DNA of 64,000 nt from Pseudomonas rhizoryzae (GCF_005250615.1 NZ_SULM01000004.1:62001-126000); one strand, 5' to 3'. Shown: positions 33,278 through 43,505, counted from the first letter of the stretch. Translations and numbers: made by a program. Notes: a model not told the origin generated them from the sequence alone.

Positions 33278-34145
33278 CCGACTGCACCGGCTGGCCCTGG
33301 AACATCGCCAGGGCCACGTCGATGGCCGTGCCGCCCTGGCCCTTGGCATCCTGCAGCACGGTCACCTGCAGCTTGCCGGCGCGCATCTCCTGCAAGGCCT
33401 CCGGCGTGGCATCGATGCCGCCGATGAGATAAGCCTTGGGGTCCTTGCCCGCCTTCTCCAACCCGCGAATGGCGCCAATGGCCATCTCGTCGTTGTTGGC
33501 GGCGATGATGTTGAAGTCCACCCCCTTCTTCAGCCAGTCGGCGACGGCGTCGGTCGCCTGGCTGCGCTCCCAGTTGGCGGTGGTCTTCTGCACCACCTGC
33601 ATGTCGGGATACTTGGCGACCACCTTTTCCACATCCTCGGTACGCATCCGCGAGGAGGGATTGTTGGGGTCGCCCACCAGGATGGCCACCTTGCCGCGGT
33701 AGTGGGCCCGCCGCGCCAGCTCTTCCATTTGCAAGGTGCCGGATTCCAGCTCGTTGGAGCCGACATAGGCAGCCTTGGGCGGCCATTGCTCGGGTATGTA
33801 CTGACGATTTAGCAGCACGATGGGAATGCCGGCGGCGGTCGCCTCGCGCAGTAGCTCCGGTGCGGCCTTGATGTCGGTGGGCAGCACGATGATGGCATCG
33901 ACCTTGGCGGCGATCAGATTCTTCACCTGGCGCTGCTGCAGGACCGGGTCATTGTTGGCGTCCTCCACGAAGGTGTCCACCCCGAGCTGGCTGGCGTGCT
34001 GTTCCATGCTGCTGCGCAGCAGATTCTGGAAGTTGTCGCTTTTGGCGGTGGCGATCCCGATCAGGGGCGTGGTCGCGAAAGCTGGGGTCAACCAGGCAGT
34101 GGCGAGCAAGGTGACGAGCAGGGAGCTGAAACGGATGTGAGTCAT
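33222..34145 (-). CDS. Periplasmic sugar-binding protein, chemoreceptor-linked
   Basis: A 307-residue type I periplasmic binding protein with a cleavable signal (VTLLATAWLTPAFA). It is related to ribose/galactose-binding proteins: IGIATAKSDNFQNLLRSSM, DAIIVLPTDIKAAPELL, VLLNRQY, ANNDEMAIGAIRGLEKAGK and GGIDATPEALQEM. No ABC permease or ATPase gene is nearby. It starts 11 bp after the methyl-accepting chemotaxis gene, so the pair is most likely a chemosensory unit in which the binding protein presents ligand to the receptor (inference from position). Confidence 0.87.
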   Translation of the reverse strand: MTHIRFSSLLVTLLATAWLTPAFATTPLIGIATAKSDNFQNLLRSSMEQHASQLGVDTFVEDANNDPVLQQRQVKNLIAAKVDAIIVLPTDIKAAPELLREATAAGIPIVLLNRQYIPEQWPPKAAYVGSNELESGTLQMEELARRAHYRGKVAILVGDPNNPSSRMRTEDVEKVVAKYPDMQVVQKTTANWERSQATDAVADWLKKGVDFNIIAANNDEMAIGAIRGLEKAGKDPKAYLIGGIDATPEALQEMRAGKLQVTVLQDAKGQGGTAIDVALAMFQGQPVQSVSWIPFRLITPDSLEQSR

Positions 34146-34156
34146 GGCTAGGTCCT

Positions 34157-36142
34157 TCACACGCTGAAGCGATGCAGGAGTTGACGTTGCCCCTGGGCCA
34201 TCTGCGCCAGGTCATCGCTGCTGCGCGCGGTGTCCTCCGCGCCCTGGGCCACCTGGGTGGCGGCGGTGCTGATATGCACCATCATGCGATTGGTTTCCTG
34301 CACCGTGGCGCTCTGCTGCTCGGTCGCGGTAGCGATCTGCACGTTCATCTCGCGGATGGTCGCCACCGCCTCGCTCATCACCTGCAACGCCTGCTGGGAG
34401 CCGGAGGCACGTTGCACGCAGTCGTCCGACAGCGTCTGGCTGGTGCCCATGACGCTGACCACCGATTGGATCTTCTGCTGCATCTGCTCGATCATCTGCT
34501 GGATCTCGCCAGTGGAGCCCTGGGTGCGGCTGGCCAGGGAACGCACCTCATCGGCCACCACCGCGAAGCCACGGCCCTGCTCACCGGCCCGCGCCGCCTC
34601 GATAGCGGCGTTGAGGGCCAGCAGATTGGTCTGTTCGGCGATGGTGCGGATGGCATCGACGATCCCGTCGATGCTCTGGCCATAGCCCTGCAACTCATGG
34701 GTCGCGCCGGCCGCGCGCTGGATCTGTTCGGCCTGCTGCTGGATGCCGCTGATGGTGTCACTCACCGTCGTATGCACCCGCTGGGTGAGGGTGATCGTCT
34801 GGTCGACGGCTTCGCGGGTCTCGTGTGCGCGCCGGGCGACTTCCTGGACCGTGCTCTCCATCTGGGTCATCGCTGAGGATGTCGACTCCAGATGCTGGGT
34901 CTGGGCCTCCACCGCGGCGGTGGTACGGCTGCTGACCGCAGCGTTCTCGTCGGCGGTCCGTGCCAGGTCGTCGGCGGATTGGGTGAGTTGGCCGAAGGTG
35001 GTGCGCAGCATCTGGGTGAGTTCGTTGAGATAGCCGCCCAATTCACCGAATTCGTCTCTGTTACCGGTATCGAAACGGACCCGCAGGTCGCCGGCGGTGA
35101 CCTGGCGCAGTGCCTCGCGGAACCGCCGGAGTGGGCCGCGCAGTCCGCGCGCCACCCAGAAACCGATCAGCAGGGCGGCGGCAACCGCGACGGCGCTGGC
35201 GAGCAGCAGCACCAGGCGGCTGGTGTGCACCGTGGCATCGGTGTCCTGCTTGCTCTGGCGCGCCATGTCCACGGCCTGACTGCTGAGTTCGTCCAGTTTG
35301 GCCAGCACCGCCGTCAGTGCCTGGTCGGTGGTCTGGCGCTGGGCGTTCAGTCGCGTCTGCAGGGCGTCTTGCTGGCGGTAGGCCTGATAGAGGCCGTCCG
35401 GTGCCTCCAGGTCATGCAGCAGGGCGGTGACCATCACGCCGGCATGGCGGGCGGTCTGGGCATCGACAGCAGCCAGCGCCTTGAGACGGTCTTGGATCAC
35501 CTCGGCTTGACCCTTGAGGGTGCGATCCAGTTGGGCCAGCTCCGGTTTGACCGCCTGGCTGGCGAAACCGCCGTAGGCCTTGGTCACTTCCAGCTGCAGC
35601 AGATCGGCGAGACGCGCCGCCTCGGCGGCATTGTTGGCCTTCTGTTGGGCGGCGTAGGTTTGCAGATAGCGCACCAGGCGATTGCCTTCGGGCGTGGCAT
35701 AGCCTTGCAGCGTCGCGACGGCGTCTTGTTTGGCCAGGTCCTCTTGTTGGAGCTGCGCCAATTGACGGCCCTGAGTCGCGTAGCTCTGGCCCAGCTCGCG
35801 CTCCTGCTGCAGGGTGGAAGCCAGCTGTGGATAGCCGTCGAGCAGCGCCGGAATCTGGCCGAGCGCCTCGTCGTAGCTCTTGATTTGCTCGTTGAAGGTC
35901 TTGAGGAAGGTGGTTACCTGCGCCTCGTCCTTGGCGGCCAGCAGGCTGAGAATGGCCTGGTTGGCGCTGAGGATGCGCACGCCAAGCTCGCTGCTGGCAT
36001 GGCCGAGGGGGGCGGACTGATCGGTGATGACCGCCAGGCGCTCCTGGATCGAAGAGGTGCTGCGGTAGCTGACCGCGACGATGCCGAGCAGTACCAACAG
36101 CAGCAGGCCGAAACCGCCGACCACGCGTTGCAGGATTGTCAT
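34157..36142 (-). CDS. Methyl-accepting chemotaxis protein
   Basis: A 661-residue chemoreceptor. It has a first membrane segment (about 8-30), a large periplasmic helical sensor region (about 30-305), a second membrane segment ([20 protein letters not shown]), HAMP ([22 protein letters not shown]) and a cytoplasmic coiled coil whose hairpin tip includes [19 protein letters not shown]. No CheR-tether pentapeptide is at the C-terminus. ATG at 36142 follows GGGGA. A FliA promoter lies 109 bp upstream. It is co-transcribed with the periplasmic binding protein downstream. Confidence 0.95.
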   Translation of the reverse strand: MTILQRVVGGFGLLLLVLLGIVAVSYRSTSSIQERLAVITDQSAPLGHASSELGVRILSANQAILSLLAAKDEAQVTTFLKTFNEQIKSYDEALGQIPALLDGYPQLASTLQQERELGQSYATQGRQLAQLQQEDLAKQDAVATLQGYATPEGNRLVRYLQTYAAQQKANNAAEAARLADLLQLEVTKAYGGFASQAVKPELAQLDRTLKGQAEVIQDRLKALAAVDAQTARHAGVMVTALLHDLEAPDGLYQAYRQQDALQTRLNAQRQTTDQALTAVLAKLDELSSQAVDMARQSKQDTDATVHTSRLVLLLASAVAVAAALLIGFWVARGLRGPLRRFREALRQVTAGDLRVRFDTGNRDEFGELGGYLNELTQMLRTTFGQLTQSADDLARTADENAAVSSRTTAAVEAQTQHLESTSSAMTQMESTVQEVARRAHETREAVDQTITLTQRVHTTVSDTISGIQQQAEQIQRAAGATHELQGYGQSIDGIVDAIRTIAEQTNLLALNAAIEAARAGEQGRGFAVVADEVRSLASRTQGSTGEIQQMIEQMQQKIQSVVSVMGTSQTLSDDCVQRASGSQQALQVMSEAVATIREMNVQIATATEQQSATVQETNRMMVHISTAATQVAQGAEDTARSSDDLAQMAQGQRQLLHRFSV

Positions 36143-36250
36143 TATTGTATCCCCGGATTGAAAGGTCCGCGGGATGGGGCGGGTCGCGGAAACGGCTACA
36201 GTCGCTTCCCTCGACCTACCCTTGGCACGATCTGCCAACCCGCTGCCAGG

Positions 36251-36277
36251 CTATCGGCAACCCTGGCGCAGGCTTTA
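36251..36277 (-). promoter_or_regulatory. FliA (sigma-28) promoter of the chemoreceptor operon
   Basis: Read on the minus strand it is TAAA, 15 bases, then GCCGATAG, which fits the sigma-28 consensus TAAA-N15-GCCGATAA in all but the last base. It points at the chemoreceptor gene that starts at 36142. This ties the operon to the flagellar regulon. Confidence 0.8.
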
Positions 36278-36309
36278 GAAAAGTTTACAAAATATTTCGC
36301 GAGGGCGAT

Positions 36310-37470
36310 CTATTTGAAGTCCCATTGCATCTGCGTGGGGATGCTGATGTCCCGCGAGGAATGCACGCAGACGTCCAGATAGTCGGTAAAGCGCGGCGGG
36401 GCGGAGATGCCTTCTTCCAGCAGGCGCTGGTTGTCGAACAGGTAGTTCAGGTCGGCGAAGCCGCCATAGAGTTTCAGTGCGCGCAGCACCAGGCGCGGAT
36501 TCGCCGGGCCGATGCGTTCGTTGAAATCCGCCGCCAGCTCCTTGAGATCGGCACTGTCAACCTGCCGATAGCGCTCGCCGACAGGGGCGTCACCCATGGC
36601 ACCGGCATAGGCCTGGTCGATTTCGCCGAAGGTACAGGCCCCGGCATGGCCCGCGGAGATGTGGTACAGGCTGTAGTTGAGCGAGGGCTTGAGCGCCAGC
36701 TCCACCAGCGCCTCGGCACAGTAGTCCACCGGGATCACGTCGATCTGCTCGTCCAGTCCGCAGGTGAAACGCTCCAGGGCGAAGCCCATGCGGAACACCC
36801 AGAAGATACTGCCCGACGCCTTGCAGCCGGAACGGCGATGGCCCACCACGATGGATGGACGCGCGACCACCAGCGGCAGCTGCGGCAGCTCGTTGCGCAA
36901 CTTCAGCTCGATGGCTGCCTTGGAGGCGGTGTAGTCCACCAGTTGCTCTTCTGGCTCCGGGAAATCCCAGGTCTCGGCGACCGGTGACTGACGCTGCGGG
37001 CCACAGGCCATGGCCGTGCTCACGTGCAGGAAGCGTTTCAGGCGCTTGGACTGGGCACAGGCCTGGGCGAGGGCGAAGGTGCCGTCGACGTTGACCGGCC
37101 AGATCTTCGGATTACGCGAGAAGGAGGCCACGGCCGCACAGTTGATGACCTCGTCCAGCGCCGTCAATTGCGGTAGCGCCGCCTCGATCCACTGGGTATC
37201 CAGCAGGTCACCACAGAGGATCTGCTCAGGCGTCAGCCGTTCGGCCACGCGCTCATCGATATCGTGTACCCGCAGGTTATGCAGCAGGCGCTCCAGCCCT
37301 TCAGCCTGGTTGGCGGCACGGACCAGGAATCTCAGCCCCTCGACATGTCCCAGCTCCATCAGACGCAAGGTCACAGCCCCGCCGAGGAAGCCAGTGGCAC
37401 CCGTGACGAGAATGCGGCGTGGGGTAGGGGAGAAGTGGATCGAGGAGCTGGACGAAGCGGAAAGCGGCAT
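36310..37470 (-). CDS. SDR-type reductase, male-sterility / thioester-reductase-like
   Basis: A 386-residue extended short-chain dehydrogenase. It has the nucleotide-binding motif TGATGFLGG near 30-38, LVRA, the VNVDGTFALAQAC block, and the catalytic pair seen as VDYTASKA (Tyr and Lys). The pattern matches NAD_binding_4 proteins that reduce fatty acyl or peptidyl thioesters, but no carrier-protein or adenylation gene is adjacent. The substrate is unknown. ATG at 37470 starts a short Ser-rich leader that could be non-essential. Confidence 0.78.
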   Translation of the reverse strand: MPLSASSSSSIHFSPTPRRILVTGATGFLGGAVTLRLMELGHVEGLRFLVRAANQAEGLERLLHNLRVHDIDERVAERLTPEQILCGDLLDTQWIEAALPQLTALDEVINCAAVASFSRNPKIWPVNVDGTFALAQACAQSKRLKRFLHVSTAMACGPQRQSPVAETWDFPEPEEQLVDYTASKAAIELKLRNELPQLPLVVARPSIVVGHRRSGCKASGSIFWVFRMGFALERFTCGLDEQIDVIPVDYCAEALVELALKPSLNYSLYHISAGHAGACTFGEIDQAYAGAMGDAPVGERYRQVDSADLKELAADFNERIGPANPRLVLRALKLYGGFADLNYLFDNQRLLEEGISAPPRFTDYLDVCVHSSRDISIPTQMQWDFK

Positions 37471-37611
37471 GGCGATAGCCCTGGTTGGGGTGAACGTGGT
37501 TGTAACCTTAAGGCGCAACGCTGAAGGATCCCTTAAGACGAGGGAACCCGGTGCGTCCAAGGCCTTTCTAGATGAAGGACATTACCGTTAGGCATTCGCC
37601 TGGAGACCGCC

Positions 37612-37851
37612 ATGGAACTGCCCGTTCACGACCTGACCACCCTTTTCGAGCAGCTGGGACTGGATTCGGACCCTGCCAGCATCGACGCCTTCATCGCCCG
37701 TCACTCACCATTGCCCGATGGGGTGAAGGTCTCCGAGGCCGAATTCTGGTCTTCCGCGCAGAAAGCCTTTCTCAAGGACGAAATCATGGAAGACGCCGAT
37801 TGGGCACCGATTGTCGACGAGCTGAACGTCCGTCTGCATAAGCGAGACTAA
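37612..37851 (+). CDS. DUF2789 family small protein
   Basis: A 79-residue soluble protein with the DUF2789 pattern: LTTLFEQLGLDSDPASIDAFI, a SEAEFWSSAQKAFLKDEI block and DADWAPIVDELN. It is widespread in Pseudomonas and its function is unknown. A 43-residue acidic protein gene follows 59 bp downstream, and the two probably share a transcript ended by the hairpin at 38053. Confidence 0.83.
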   Translation: MELPVHDLTTLFEQLGLDSDPASIDAFIARHSPLPDGVKVSEAEFWSSAQKAFLKDEIMEDADWAPIVDELNVRLHKRD

Positions 37852-37910
37852 CGCTAGGGCCGGATTGATCCGACGCCCCTATCGGCTACCGCTATACCCG
37901 GAGAACTGCC

Positions 37911-38042
37911 ATGAACGCCGTCTACGCCCAGCAACAGCCACAGGACCCGCCCGTCGCTGACGATGAAGAGGAAGTGAGCGAAGATCAGCTCGATGAATCC
38001 ATCGAGGAGACCTTTCCCGCCAGCGATCCCATCTCTCCATAA
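37911..38042 (+). CDS. Tiny acidic protein with ETFPASDP C-terminus
   Basis: A 43-residue, strongly acidic protein beginning MNAVYAQQQPQ and ending DESIEETFPASDPISP. The ending recurs in short proteins of many Proteobacteria (recognised as a type, name unknown). It has GGAG eight bases before the ATG and a strong terminator immediately after, which argue for a real gene despite its size. Confidence 0.65.
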   Translation: MNAVYAQQQPQDPPVADDEEEVSEDQLDESIEETFPASDPISP

Positions 38043-38052
38043 CGCTTTTCAG

Positions 38053-38076
38053 GCGCCGTTTCAGCGGCGCTTTTTT
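38053..38076 (+). terminator. Rho-independent terminator
   Basis: GCGCCG, a 6-base loop, CGGCGC and then six T residues, ten bases after the tiny acidic gene. It closes the DUF2789 unit. Confidence 0.85.
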
Positions 38077-38233
38077 CTACCCTTGATCCTGTTTTCCTGC
38101 ACACTCGTCGTCTGGACCGTTTGGCCTACCAAGCTGGCGATCATTCGCCTGCTAAGGTTCATCGCGTCGCCATGGCGCTGCGACGCAAAGTCGCTTCGGC
38201 GATTCAACGGACAGTTCATTCGCAGGGATTCCA

Positions 38234-39223
38234 ATGATCAGAACCTTCTTTGCCACTTTGGTAGGCGTGCTGCTGGCTACCGCCGCCCCCCTAGCGCTGG
38301 CCGACCCCGTGGTCATCAAGTTTGCTCACGTGGTGACGGACGAAACGCCCAAGGGCCGTGGTGCGCTACTGTTCCAGAAGCTGGTCGACGAGCGCCTGGC
38401 AGGCAAGGTAAAGGTCGAGATCTATCCGAATTCCACCCTGGTAGGGGATTCGAACGAATTGGAAGCCTTGCGAACCAACAAGGTGCAGATGCTGGCGCCC
38501 TCCGTGTCCAAGTTGAATGCCCTGTCCAAACCTTTGCAGGTCTACGATCTGCCCTATCTGTTCGACAGCCTGGAAGCGGTGAAGCGTTTCCAGCACCGCG
38601 ACAAGAGCCGCGAGTTGCTGGGCAGTCTGGTGACCCATGGCTTTACCGGCCTGGCCTACTGGAATAACGGCGGCCGCCAGCTATCCGCCACGCGGGACAT
38701 CCGTAGTCCCGCGGATCTCAAGGGGCTTACCGTTCGCGTCGAATCGTCCGATGTCCTGGCCGCCTACTATCAACTGCTGGGTGCCCAGCCGGTCAAACTG
38801 CCGTTCGCCCAGGTTTACGAGGCCCTGCGGACGGGTAAGGTGCAGGGTGCGGAGAATCCCTGGTCGAACCTGCTGGGGCAGAAGATCAATACCGTGCAGC
38901 CCTATATCCTCGAGGACAACCACAGCTTCCTGACCTACATGCTCATCACCAACACCAGCTTCTGGAACAGTCTGCCCTTCGAGCTCCGTAGCGAGCTGGA
39001 GGCCATTCTCGACGAGGTGACGCAGTCGGTGAACCGCGATGCCGAAGCCATCAATGCCAAGGCTCGCGAGCGGGTGGTGGCAGCCAATACCAGCAAGATC
39101 CTGGTGCAGACCCCGGCCGAGCGCGAGGCCTGGCGTGCGGCCGTAGCGCCCTTGATCAAGAGGTATGAGAGCGAGGTGGGCAGTGATGTCCTGCGCGCTG
39201 CCGAGGCCGCCAATCGCCGCTGA
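38234..39223 (+). CDS. TRAP-transporter solute-binding protein DctP-like, orphan
   Basis: A 329-residue DctP-family extracytoplasmic binding protein with a signal peptide (1-23, ending ALADP). Family marks are IKFAHVVTDETPKGRGALLF, VKVEIYPNSTLVGDSNELEAL, LPYLFDSLEAV and the carboxylate-binding Arg in LKGLTVRVESSD. It probably binds C4-dicarboxylates or related acids. The membrane subunits (DctQ, DctM) are not in the neighbourhood, so they must be elsewhere or missing. Confidence 0.87.
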   Translation: MIRTFFATLVGVLLATAAPLALADPVVIKFAHVVTDETPKGRGALLFQKLVDERLAGKVKVEIYPNSTLVGDSNELEALRTNKVQMLAPSVSKLNALSKPLQVYDLPYLFDSLEAVKRFQHRDKSRELLGSLVTHGFTGLAYWNNGGRQLSATRDIRSPADLKGLTVRVESSDVLAAYYQLLGAQPVKLPFAQVYEALRTGKVQGAENPWSNLLGQKINTVQPYILEDNHSFLTYMLITNTSFWNSLPFELRSELEAILDEVTQSVNRDAEAINAKARERVVAANTSKILVQTPAEREAWRAAVAPLIKRYESEVGSDVLRAAEAANRR

Positions 39224-39296
39224 GATTGCGCGGGCGTCCCTTCCGGATTTGCGGCAAACTGGCACGGCTTGAATCCTGATCACAAGAGGAATAGCC

Positions 39297-40418
39297 GTGC
39301 AGCACGCGGTCATCAGCGGTAGTGGGCTCTATACGCCGCCCGAGAGCATTTCCAACGACGAACTGGTTGCGTCCTTCAATCAGTGGGCCAGCCAGTGGAA
39401 TGCTGAGCATGCCGAAGCCATCGCCCAGGGCAGCCTGGCGCCCCAGCCGGAGTCCAGTGCCGCCTTCATCGAGAAGGCCTCGGGCATTCGTAGCCGACAC
39501 GTGGTCGACAAGGCCGGTATCCTCGATCCGGCGCGCATGGTGCCGCGCATTCCCGAGCGCTCCAACGACGAGCCGTCGATTCTCTGCGAGATGGGCGTTG
39601 CCGCCGCCCGCGAAGCCTTGGCGCGCGCCGGACGGACCGCCGCCGACATCGATGGCGTCATCGTCGCCTGCTCGAACCTGCAACGTCCCTATCCGGCAGT
39701 GGCCATCGAAGTCCAGGCCGCGCTGGGCATCCAGGGCTATGGGTTCGACATGAACGTCGCCTGCTCCTCGGCAACCTTCGGTCTGCAGACCGCAGCCAAC
39801 GCCGTACAGCTCGGCCAGGCCCGGGCGGTGCTGGTGATAGATCCGGAAATCTGCACCGGTCATTTGAATTTCCGCGACCGCGACAGCCACTTCATCTTCG
39901 GCGATGCCGCCACCGCCCTGGTGGTGGAGCGCGCCGACCAGGCAACCTCGGCGCATCGTTTCGAGATCCTCGGTACCCGGCTGTTCACCCAGTTCTCCAA
40001 CAACATCCGCAACAACTTCGGCTTCCTCAACCGGGCGGCGGAGGAGGGCATGAGCCATCCGGACAAGCTGTTCGTCCAGGAAGGGCGCAAGGTGTTCAAG
40101 GAAGTCTGCCCGCTGGTGGCCGAACTGATCGCGGATCACCTCACCGAACTCGATATCCCGGTCCAGCGGGTCTCACGCTTCTGGCTGCACCAGGCCAACC
40201 TGGCGATGAACCACCTCATCGTCAAGCGCCTGCTGGGTCGCGAACCCGAGCCCAACGAGGCTCCGGTGATCCTGGATACCTACGGCAACACCAGCTCCGC
40301 CGGCTCGGTCATCGCGCTGCACCTGCACCACGAAGACCTGGCCAGCGGTAGTCTGGGTGTACTCAGCTCCTTCGGTGCGGGTTACTCCATCGGCAGCGTG
40401 GTGCTGCGCAAGGTCTGA
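39297..40418 (+). CDS. Beta-ketoacyl-ACP synthase III-like (octanoyl-CoA shunt type)
   Basis: A 373-residue FabH-type condensing enzyme. The active-site Cys156 is in NVACSSATF, His in [12 protein letters not shown] and Asn in [11 protein letters not shown], so the triad is complete. It is longer than housekeeping FabH, like the P. aeruginosa PA3286 enzyme that condenses octanoyl-CoA from beta-oxidation with malonyl-ACP. That ortholog is my inference from length and sequence feel. GTG at 39297 has AGAGGA six bases before it. Confidence 0.85.
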   Translation: MQHAVISGSGLYTPPESISNDELVASFNQWASQWNAEHAEAIAQGSLAPQPESSAAFIEKASGIRSRHVVDKAGILDPARMVPRIPERSNDEPSILCEMGVAAAREALARAGRTAADIDGVIVACSNLQRPYPAVAIEVQAALGIQGYGFDMNVACSSATFGLQTAANAVQLGQARAVLVIDPEICTGHLNFRDRDSHFIFGDAATALVVERADQATSAHRFEILGTRLFTQFSNNIRNNFGFLNRAAEEGMSHPDKLFVQEGRKVFKEVCPLVAELIADHLTELDIPVQRVSRFWLHQANLAMNHLIVKRLLGREPEPNEAPVILDTYGNTSSAGSVIALHLHHEDLASGSLGVLSSFGAGYSIGSVVLRKV

Positions 40419-40489
40419 TCGACGGCAGGAGTCTTCCCGAGTCGACTGTTGTCCGACTTGGGAAGGCAATTTCAGACAGGGGAGGCCAT

Positions 40490-41368
40490 GTGCAGCCAGG
40501 ACGCCTGCTTCGGGTACAGCTGCGAGAGCTGCGCCCCACCCAGCCCGCCATCGGCCACGACCAGGTGCTGTACAAGCTCGGCAAGTACGCCAGCGACCGG
40601 CGCAAGCTGTTCGATGACTATTGCGAGGCCAATGGTCAACACCTGAGCAAGGGATTCCAGCCGAGTACCACGCTGCGTTCGGCGGGGGATGGCCTGGGCG
40701 TGCGGCCGCCCGGCAGTTGCCCGGACGAGATGAAGACCGTCGTCATAGGGCCGGGACAGCAACTTTATCTCACCGATGGTCACCACACCTTTTCCGCCTT
40801 CTGGGAGCACCCCGGCGGTGGGCCCGAAACCTTCGTCTGTGTACGGGTGACCGACGATTTCAGTGCGTCCGCCAGCATGGCGGAGTTCTGGATCCGACTA
40901 CTCGACGAGCGCAAGGCCTGGCTCAAGGATCCCCAAGGTCGCCCGATCCTGCCCGAGCAATTGCCGGAGTGCCTGGGGCTCACCGCGATGGCCAACGATC
41001 CCTACCGCGCACTGGTGTATTTCACGCGGCAGATCGGTTACGACAAGCCGCGTACCCCGGATGGCCGGGTACTACCGTCCGAGTTCCTCGAGTTCTACTG
41101 GGCCGAGTGGCTGCGCATGCTGCTGCCCCTGCAGAATTACGATCTGAACGATCGCAAGAGCTACGCCAAGGCCGTGGAACAGGCTGCCAAGCTGATGGTG
41201 GCCAATCCCAACATGCTGATCGGCAGTTCCGGGCGCACCGCGCTGGAGATGGGTGGCTATCGGTCGCTGGACAAGAAGGTCTTGCGCAAGCTCGCCGCGA
41301 GCGATGGCAAGTTCGCCTATCTGCTGGCGGCGCGTGCCCAGCGCACGGCACTGTCCCGGGCGATTTGA
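40490..41368 (+). CDS. ParB/sulfiredoxin-like domain protein
   Basis: A 292-residue protein of the ParB-like nuclease-fold type (ParBc_2). The N-terminus has VQLRELRPTQPAIGHDQV, then the DGHHTFSAFWEH motif near 94-105, which replaces the nucleotide-binding motif of ParB. The C-terminal half is helical. It has no signal peptide and no chromosome-partition context. GTG at 40490 sits five bases after GGGGAGG. The function is unknown; family members include proteins with phosphotransfer or nuclease activity. Confidence 0.72.
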   Translation: MQPGRLLRVQLRELRPTQPAIGHDQVLYKLGKYASDRRKLFDDYCEANGQHLSKGFQPSTTLRSAGDGLGVRPPGSCPDEMKTVVIGPGQQLYLTDGHHTFSAFWEHPGGGPETFVCVRVTDDFSASASMAEFWIRLLDERKAWLKDPQGRPILPEQLPECLGLTAMANDPYRALVYFTRQIGYDKPRTPDGRVLPSEFLEFYWAEWLRMLLPLQNYDLNDRKSYAKAVEQAAKLMVANPNMLIGSSGRTALEMGGYRSLDKKVLRKLAASDGKFAYLLAARAQRTALSRAI

Positions 41369-41419
41369 GCGGAGCGGGGCATAAGTGACTGTTACTAGCA
41401 GCTTTTTTGCTTTTTGGTG

Positions 41420-41448
41420 TTGACAGTGAGGGCGAGGCCTCTTAACAT
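41420..41448 (+). promoter_or_regulatory. Sigma-70 promoter of the tRNA cluster
   Basis: TTGACA (41420-41425), a 17-base spacer and TAACAT (41443-41448), followed by a GC-rich discriminator. It sits 19 bases before the first tRNA-Ala and matches a strong, stringently controlled stable-RNA promoter. Confidence 0.85.
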
Positions 41449-41467
41449 GCGCCCCGTCCTGACCGAC

Positions 41468-41543
<76 letters not shown>

Positions 41544-41584
41544 AATTTCGGTTTCGCCTGCGGGGGAAATCGGTAGAAGGTTTC

Positions 41585-41660
41585 GTCCCCTTCGTCTAGT
41601 GGCCTAGGACACCGCCCTTTCACGGCGGTAACAGGGGTTCGAGTCCCCTAGGGGACGCCA
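41585..41660 (+). tRNA. tRNA-Glu(TTC), copy 1
   Basis: A 76-nt cloverleaf. Acceptor GTCCCCT / AGGGGAC, anticodon loop CTTTCAC with anticodon TTC, T-loop GTTCGAGTC and encoded CCA. It is processed from the same transcript as the neighbouring tRNA-Ala. Confidence 0.96.
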
Positions 41661-41699
41661 TATCAGTCACGTATCCCAGACGTGGCGAACGTTGTACGC

Positions 41700-41775
<76 letters not shown>

Positions 41776-41809
41776 AATTCGTGATCCGCAAGGATCGCAC
41801 CCGGGTAAC

Positions 41810-41885
41810 GTCCCCTTCGTCTAGTGGCCTAGGACACCGCCCTTTCACGGCGGTAACAGGGGTTCGAGTCCCCTAGGGGACGCCA
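41810..41885 (+). tRNA. tRNA-Glu(TTC), copy 2
   Basis: Identical to the tRNA at 41585-41660. It ends the four-tRNA operon, with a terminator ten bases after it. Confidence 0.96.
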
Positions 41886-41894
41886 TATCGAAGA

Positions 41895-41919
41895 AAACCG
41901 CCTTACGGCGGTTTTTTTT
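41895..41919 (+). terminator. tRNA operon terminator
   Basis: AAAACCGCC, TTAC loop, GGCGGTTTT and further T residues (eight T in a row). A strong Rho-independent terminator. Confidence 0.92.
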
Positions 41920-42039
41920 CGCCTGCACGAAAGCCATTCGCCAGGGTCTCTGCACAGATGCCGTTTCGGCGTCCATCTGTGTTAGACCTGTACCACGAGC
42001 GCAGGCTCTTTTCAGACAAAGCCAAGCAAGGGGAGTGGG

Positions 42040-43182
42040 ATGATCGTCGAGTATCTCTACAGCCTGGCCCAGGTACCTGCGGCGCAATGGAACGGCTTGC
42101 TGGCGGACGACCAGCCCTTTCTGCGCCATGAGTTCCTCGCCACCCTGGAAGACAGCGGTAGCCTCGGCAAGGGTACCGGTTGGCAACCGGCGCATCAGGT
42201 CCTCAAGGATGCCCAGGGCCAGTTGCTGGCGGCGATGCCGGCGTATCTCAAGATGCACTCCTATGGTGAATACGTCTTCGATTGGGCCTGGGCCGATGCC
42301 TGTCGGCGGGCGGGCATCGACTACTATCCCAAGTTGCTGGCCGCCGTACCCTTCTCGCCGGTGCAGGGCGCGCGCCTGCTGGGCGATCCGGCGGCCTGTG
42401 CCACCTTGCTCGATGCGACTACCGGCAGCCTGGCGGGCCTCGAACTCTCCAGTCTGCACGTCAACTTCACCGATCCCAAGGCCGACGCCCTGCTGCAGGA
42501 CCGCGATGGTTGGCTGGCCAGGATCGGCTGCCAGTTCCATTGGCATAACCGTGGCTACCGGGATTACGGAGACTTCCTCGCCGCCCTGACCTCGCGCAAG
42601 CGCAAGCAACTGCGCAAGGAACGCGATCAGGTCGCCGGGCTCGGAGTGAGCTTCGAGTGGCGCAAGGGCGGCGAGCTGAGCGAGGCGGAGTGGGACTTCG
42701 TCTATGCCTGCTACGCCAATACCTACGAGGTGCGCGGCCAGGACCCTTATCTCACCCGTACTTTCTTCAGCCTGCTGGCCGAACGACTACCCGAAGCCAT
42801 TCGAGTGGTGCTCGTTCGCCAGGGCAGCCGGCCGGTGGCCATGGCCTTCTACCTGCAGGACGGCACTACCCTCTATGGTCGCTACTGGGGCTGTTTGCAG
42901 GAATTCGACCAGCTGCATTTCGAGACCTGCTTCTACCAGGGTATCGAACACGCCATTGCCGAGGGGCTGCAGCGCTTCGATGCCGGCGCCCAGGGTGAGC
43001 ACAAGCTGATCCGCGGTTTCGAACCGACCCTTACGCACTCCTGGCATTACCTGGTGCATCCGGGCCTGAGAGCGGCGGTAGCGGACTTTCTCGAGCAGGA
43101 GAGGGCGGGGGTCCAGGCCTATGCACGCCAGGCGGCCGAGGCCTTGCCCTATCGCCAGGAGGACGGTACGGCGCCATGCTGA
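42040..43182 (+). CDS. GNAT-like protein of the DUF482 / FemAB-like family
   Basis: A 380-residue soluble protein matching the DUF482 (peptidogalycan-biosynthesis-like) family. Landmarks are [55 protein letters not shown] and LYGRYWGC in the C-terminal acetyltransferase-like fold. The substrate is unknown. Its stop overlaps the ynfA-like start by 7 bp. It follows the tRNA operon terminator by about 120 bp and has GGGGAG before the ATG. Confidence 0.83.
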   Translation: MIVEYLYSLAQVPAAQWNGLLADDQPFLRHEFLATLEDSGSLGKGTGWQPAHQVLKDAQGQLLAAMPAYLKMHSYGEYVFDWAWADACRRAGIDYYPKLLAAVPFSPVQGARLLGDPAACATLLDATTGSLAGLELSSLHVNFTDPKADALLQDRDGWLARIGCQFHWHNRGYRDYGDFLAALTSRKRKQLRKERDQVAGLGVSFEWRKGGELSEAEWDFVYACYANTYEVRGQDPYLTRTFFSLLAERLPEAIRVVLVRQGSRPVAMAFYLQDGTTLYGRYWGCLQEFDQLHFETCFYQGIEHAIAEGLQRFDAGAQGEHKLIRGFEPTLTHSWHYLVHPGLRAAVADFLEQERAGVQAYARQAAEALPYRQEDGTAPC

Positions 43183-43505
43183 ACTACCTCTGGTTCCTGC
43201 TGGCCGCACTGTTCGAGATCGCCGGCTGCTACGCCTTCTGGCTGTGGCTGCGGCTGGATCGCAGCCCCTGGTGGATCGCGCCGGGGCTGGCCAGCCTGGT
43301 GCTCTTCGCTCTGCTGCTGACCCGCATCGAGGCCGCCTACGCCGGTCGGGCCTACGCGGCCTATGGTGGCATCTATGTAGTGGCGTCCCTGGGCTGGCTG
43401 GCGCTGGTCGAACGCACCCGGCCGACCTGGGCGGACCTGGCCGGTGGCTTGCTCTGCGTGGCAGGGGCGCTGGTGATCCTCTTGGCACCGCGGGCTGCGC
43501 CCTAG
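43176..43505 (+). CDS. ynfA: YnfA family membrane protein (UPF0060)
   Basis: A 109-residue protein with four membrane helices and the family start [19 protein letters not shown], plus [21 protein letters not shown]. It is related to small multidrug resistance transporters, but its cargo is unproven. It overlaps the preceding DUF482 gene, which suggests coupling. It overlaps the convergent P-loop gene by four bases. Confidence 0.9.
   Translation: MLNYLWFLLAALFEIAGCYAFWLWLRLDRSPWWIAPGLASLVLFALLLTRIEAAYAGRAYAAYGGIYVVASLGWLALVERTRPTWADLAGGLLCVAGALVILLAPRAAP

Noticed and set aside
40490-41368. Chromosome-partition ParB
   Set aside because: The DNA-binding helix-turn-helix, the ParA partner and parS-like sites are missing, and only the nuclease-like fold signature is present.
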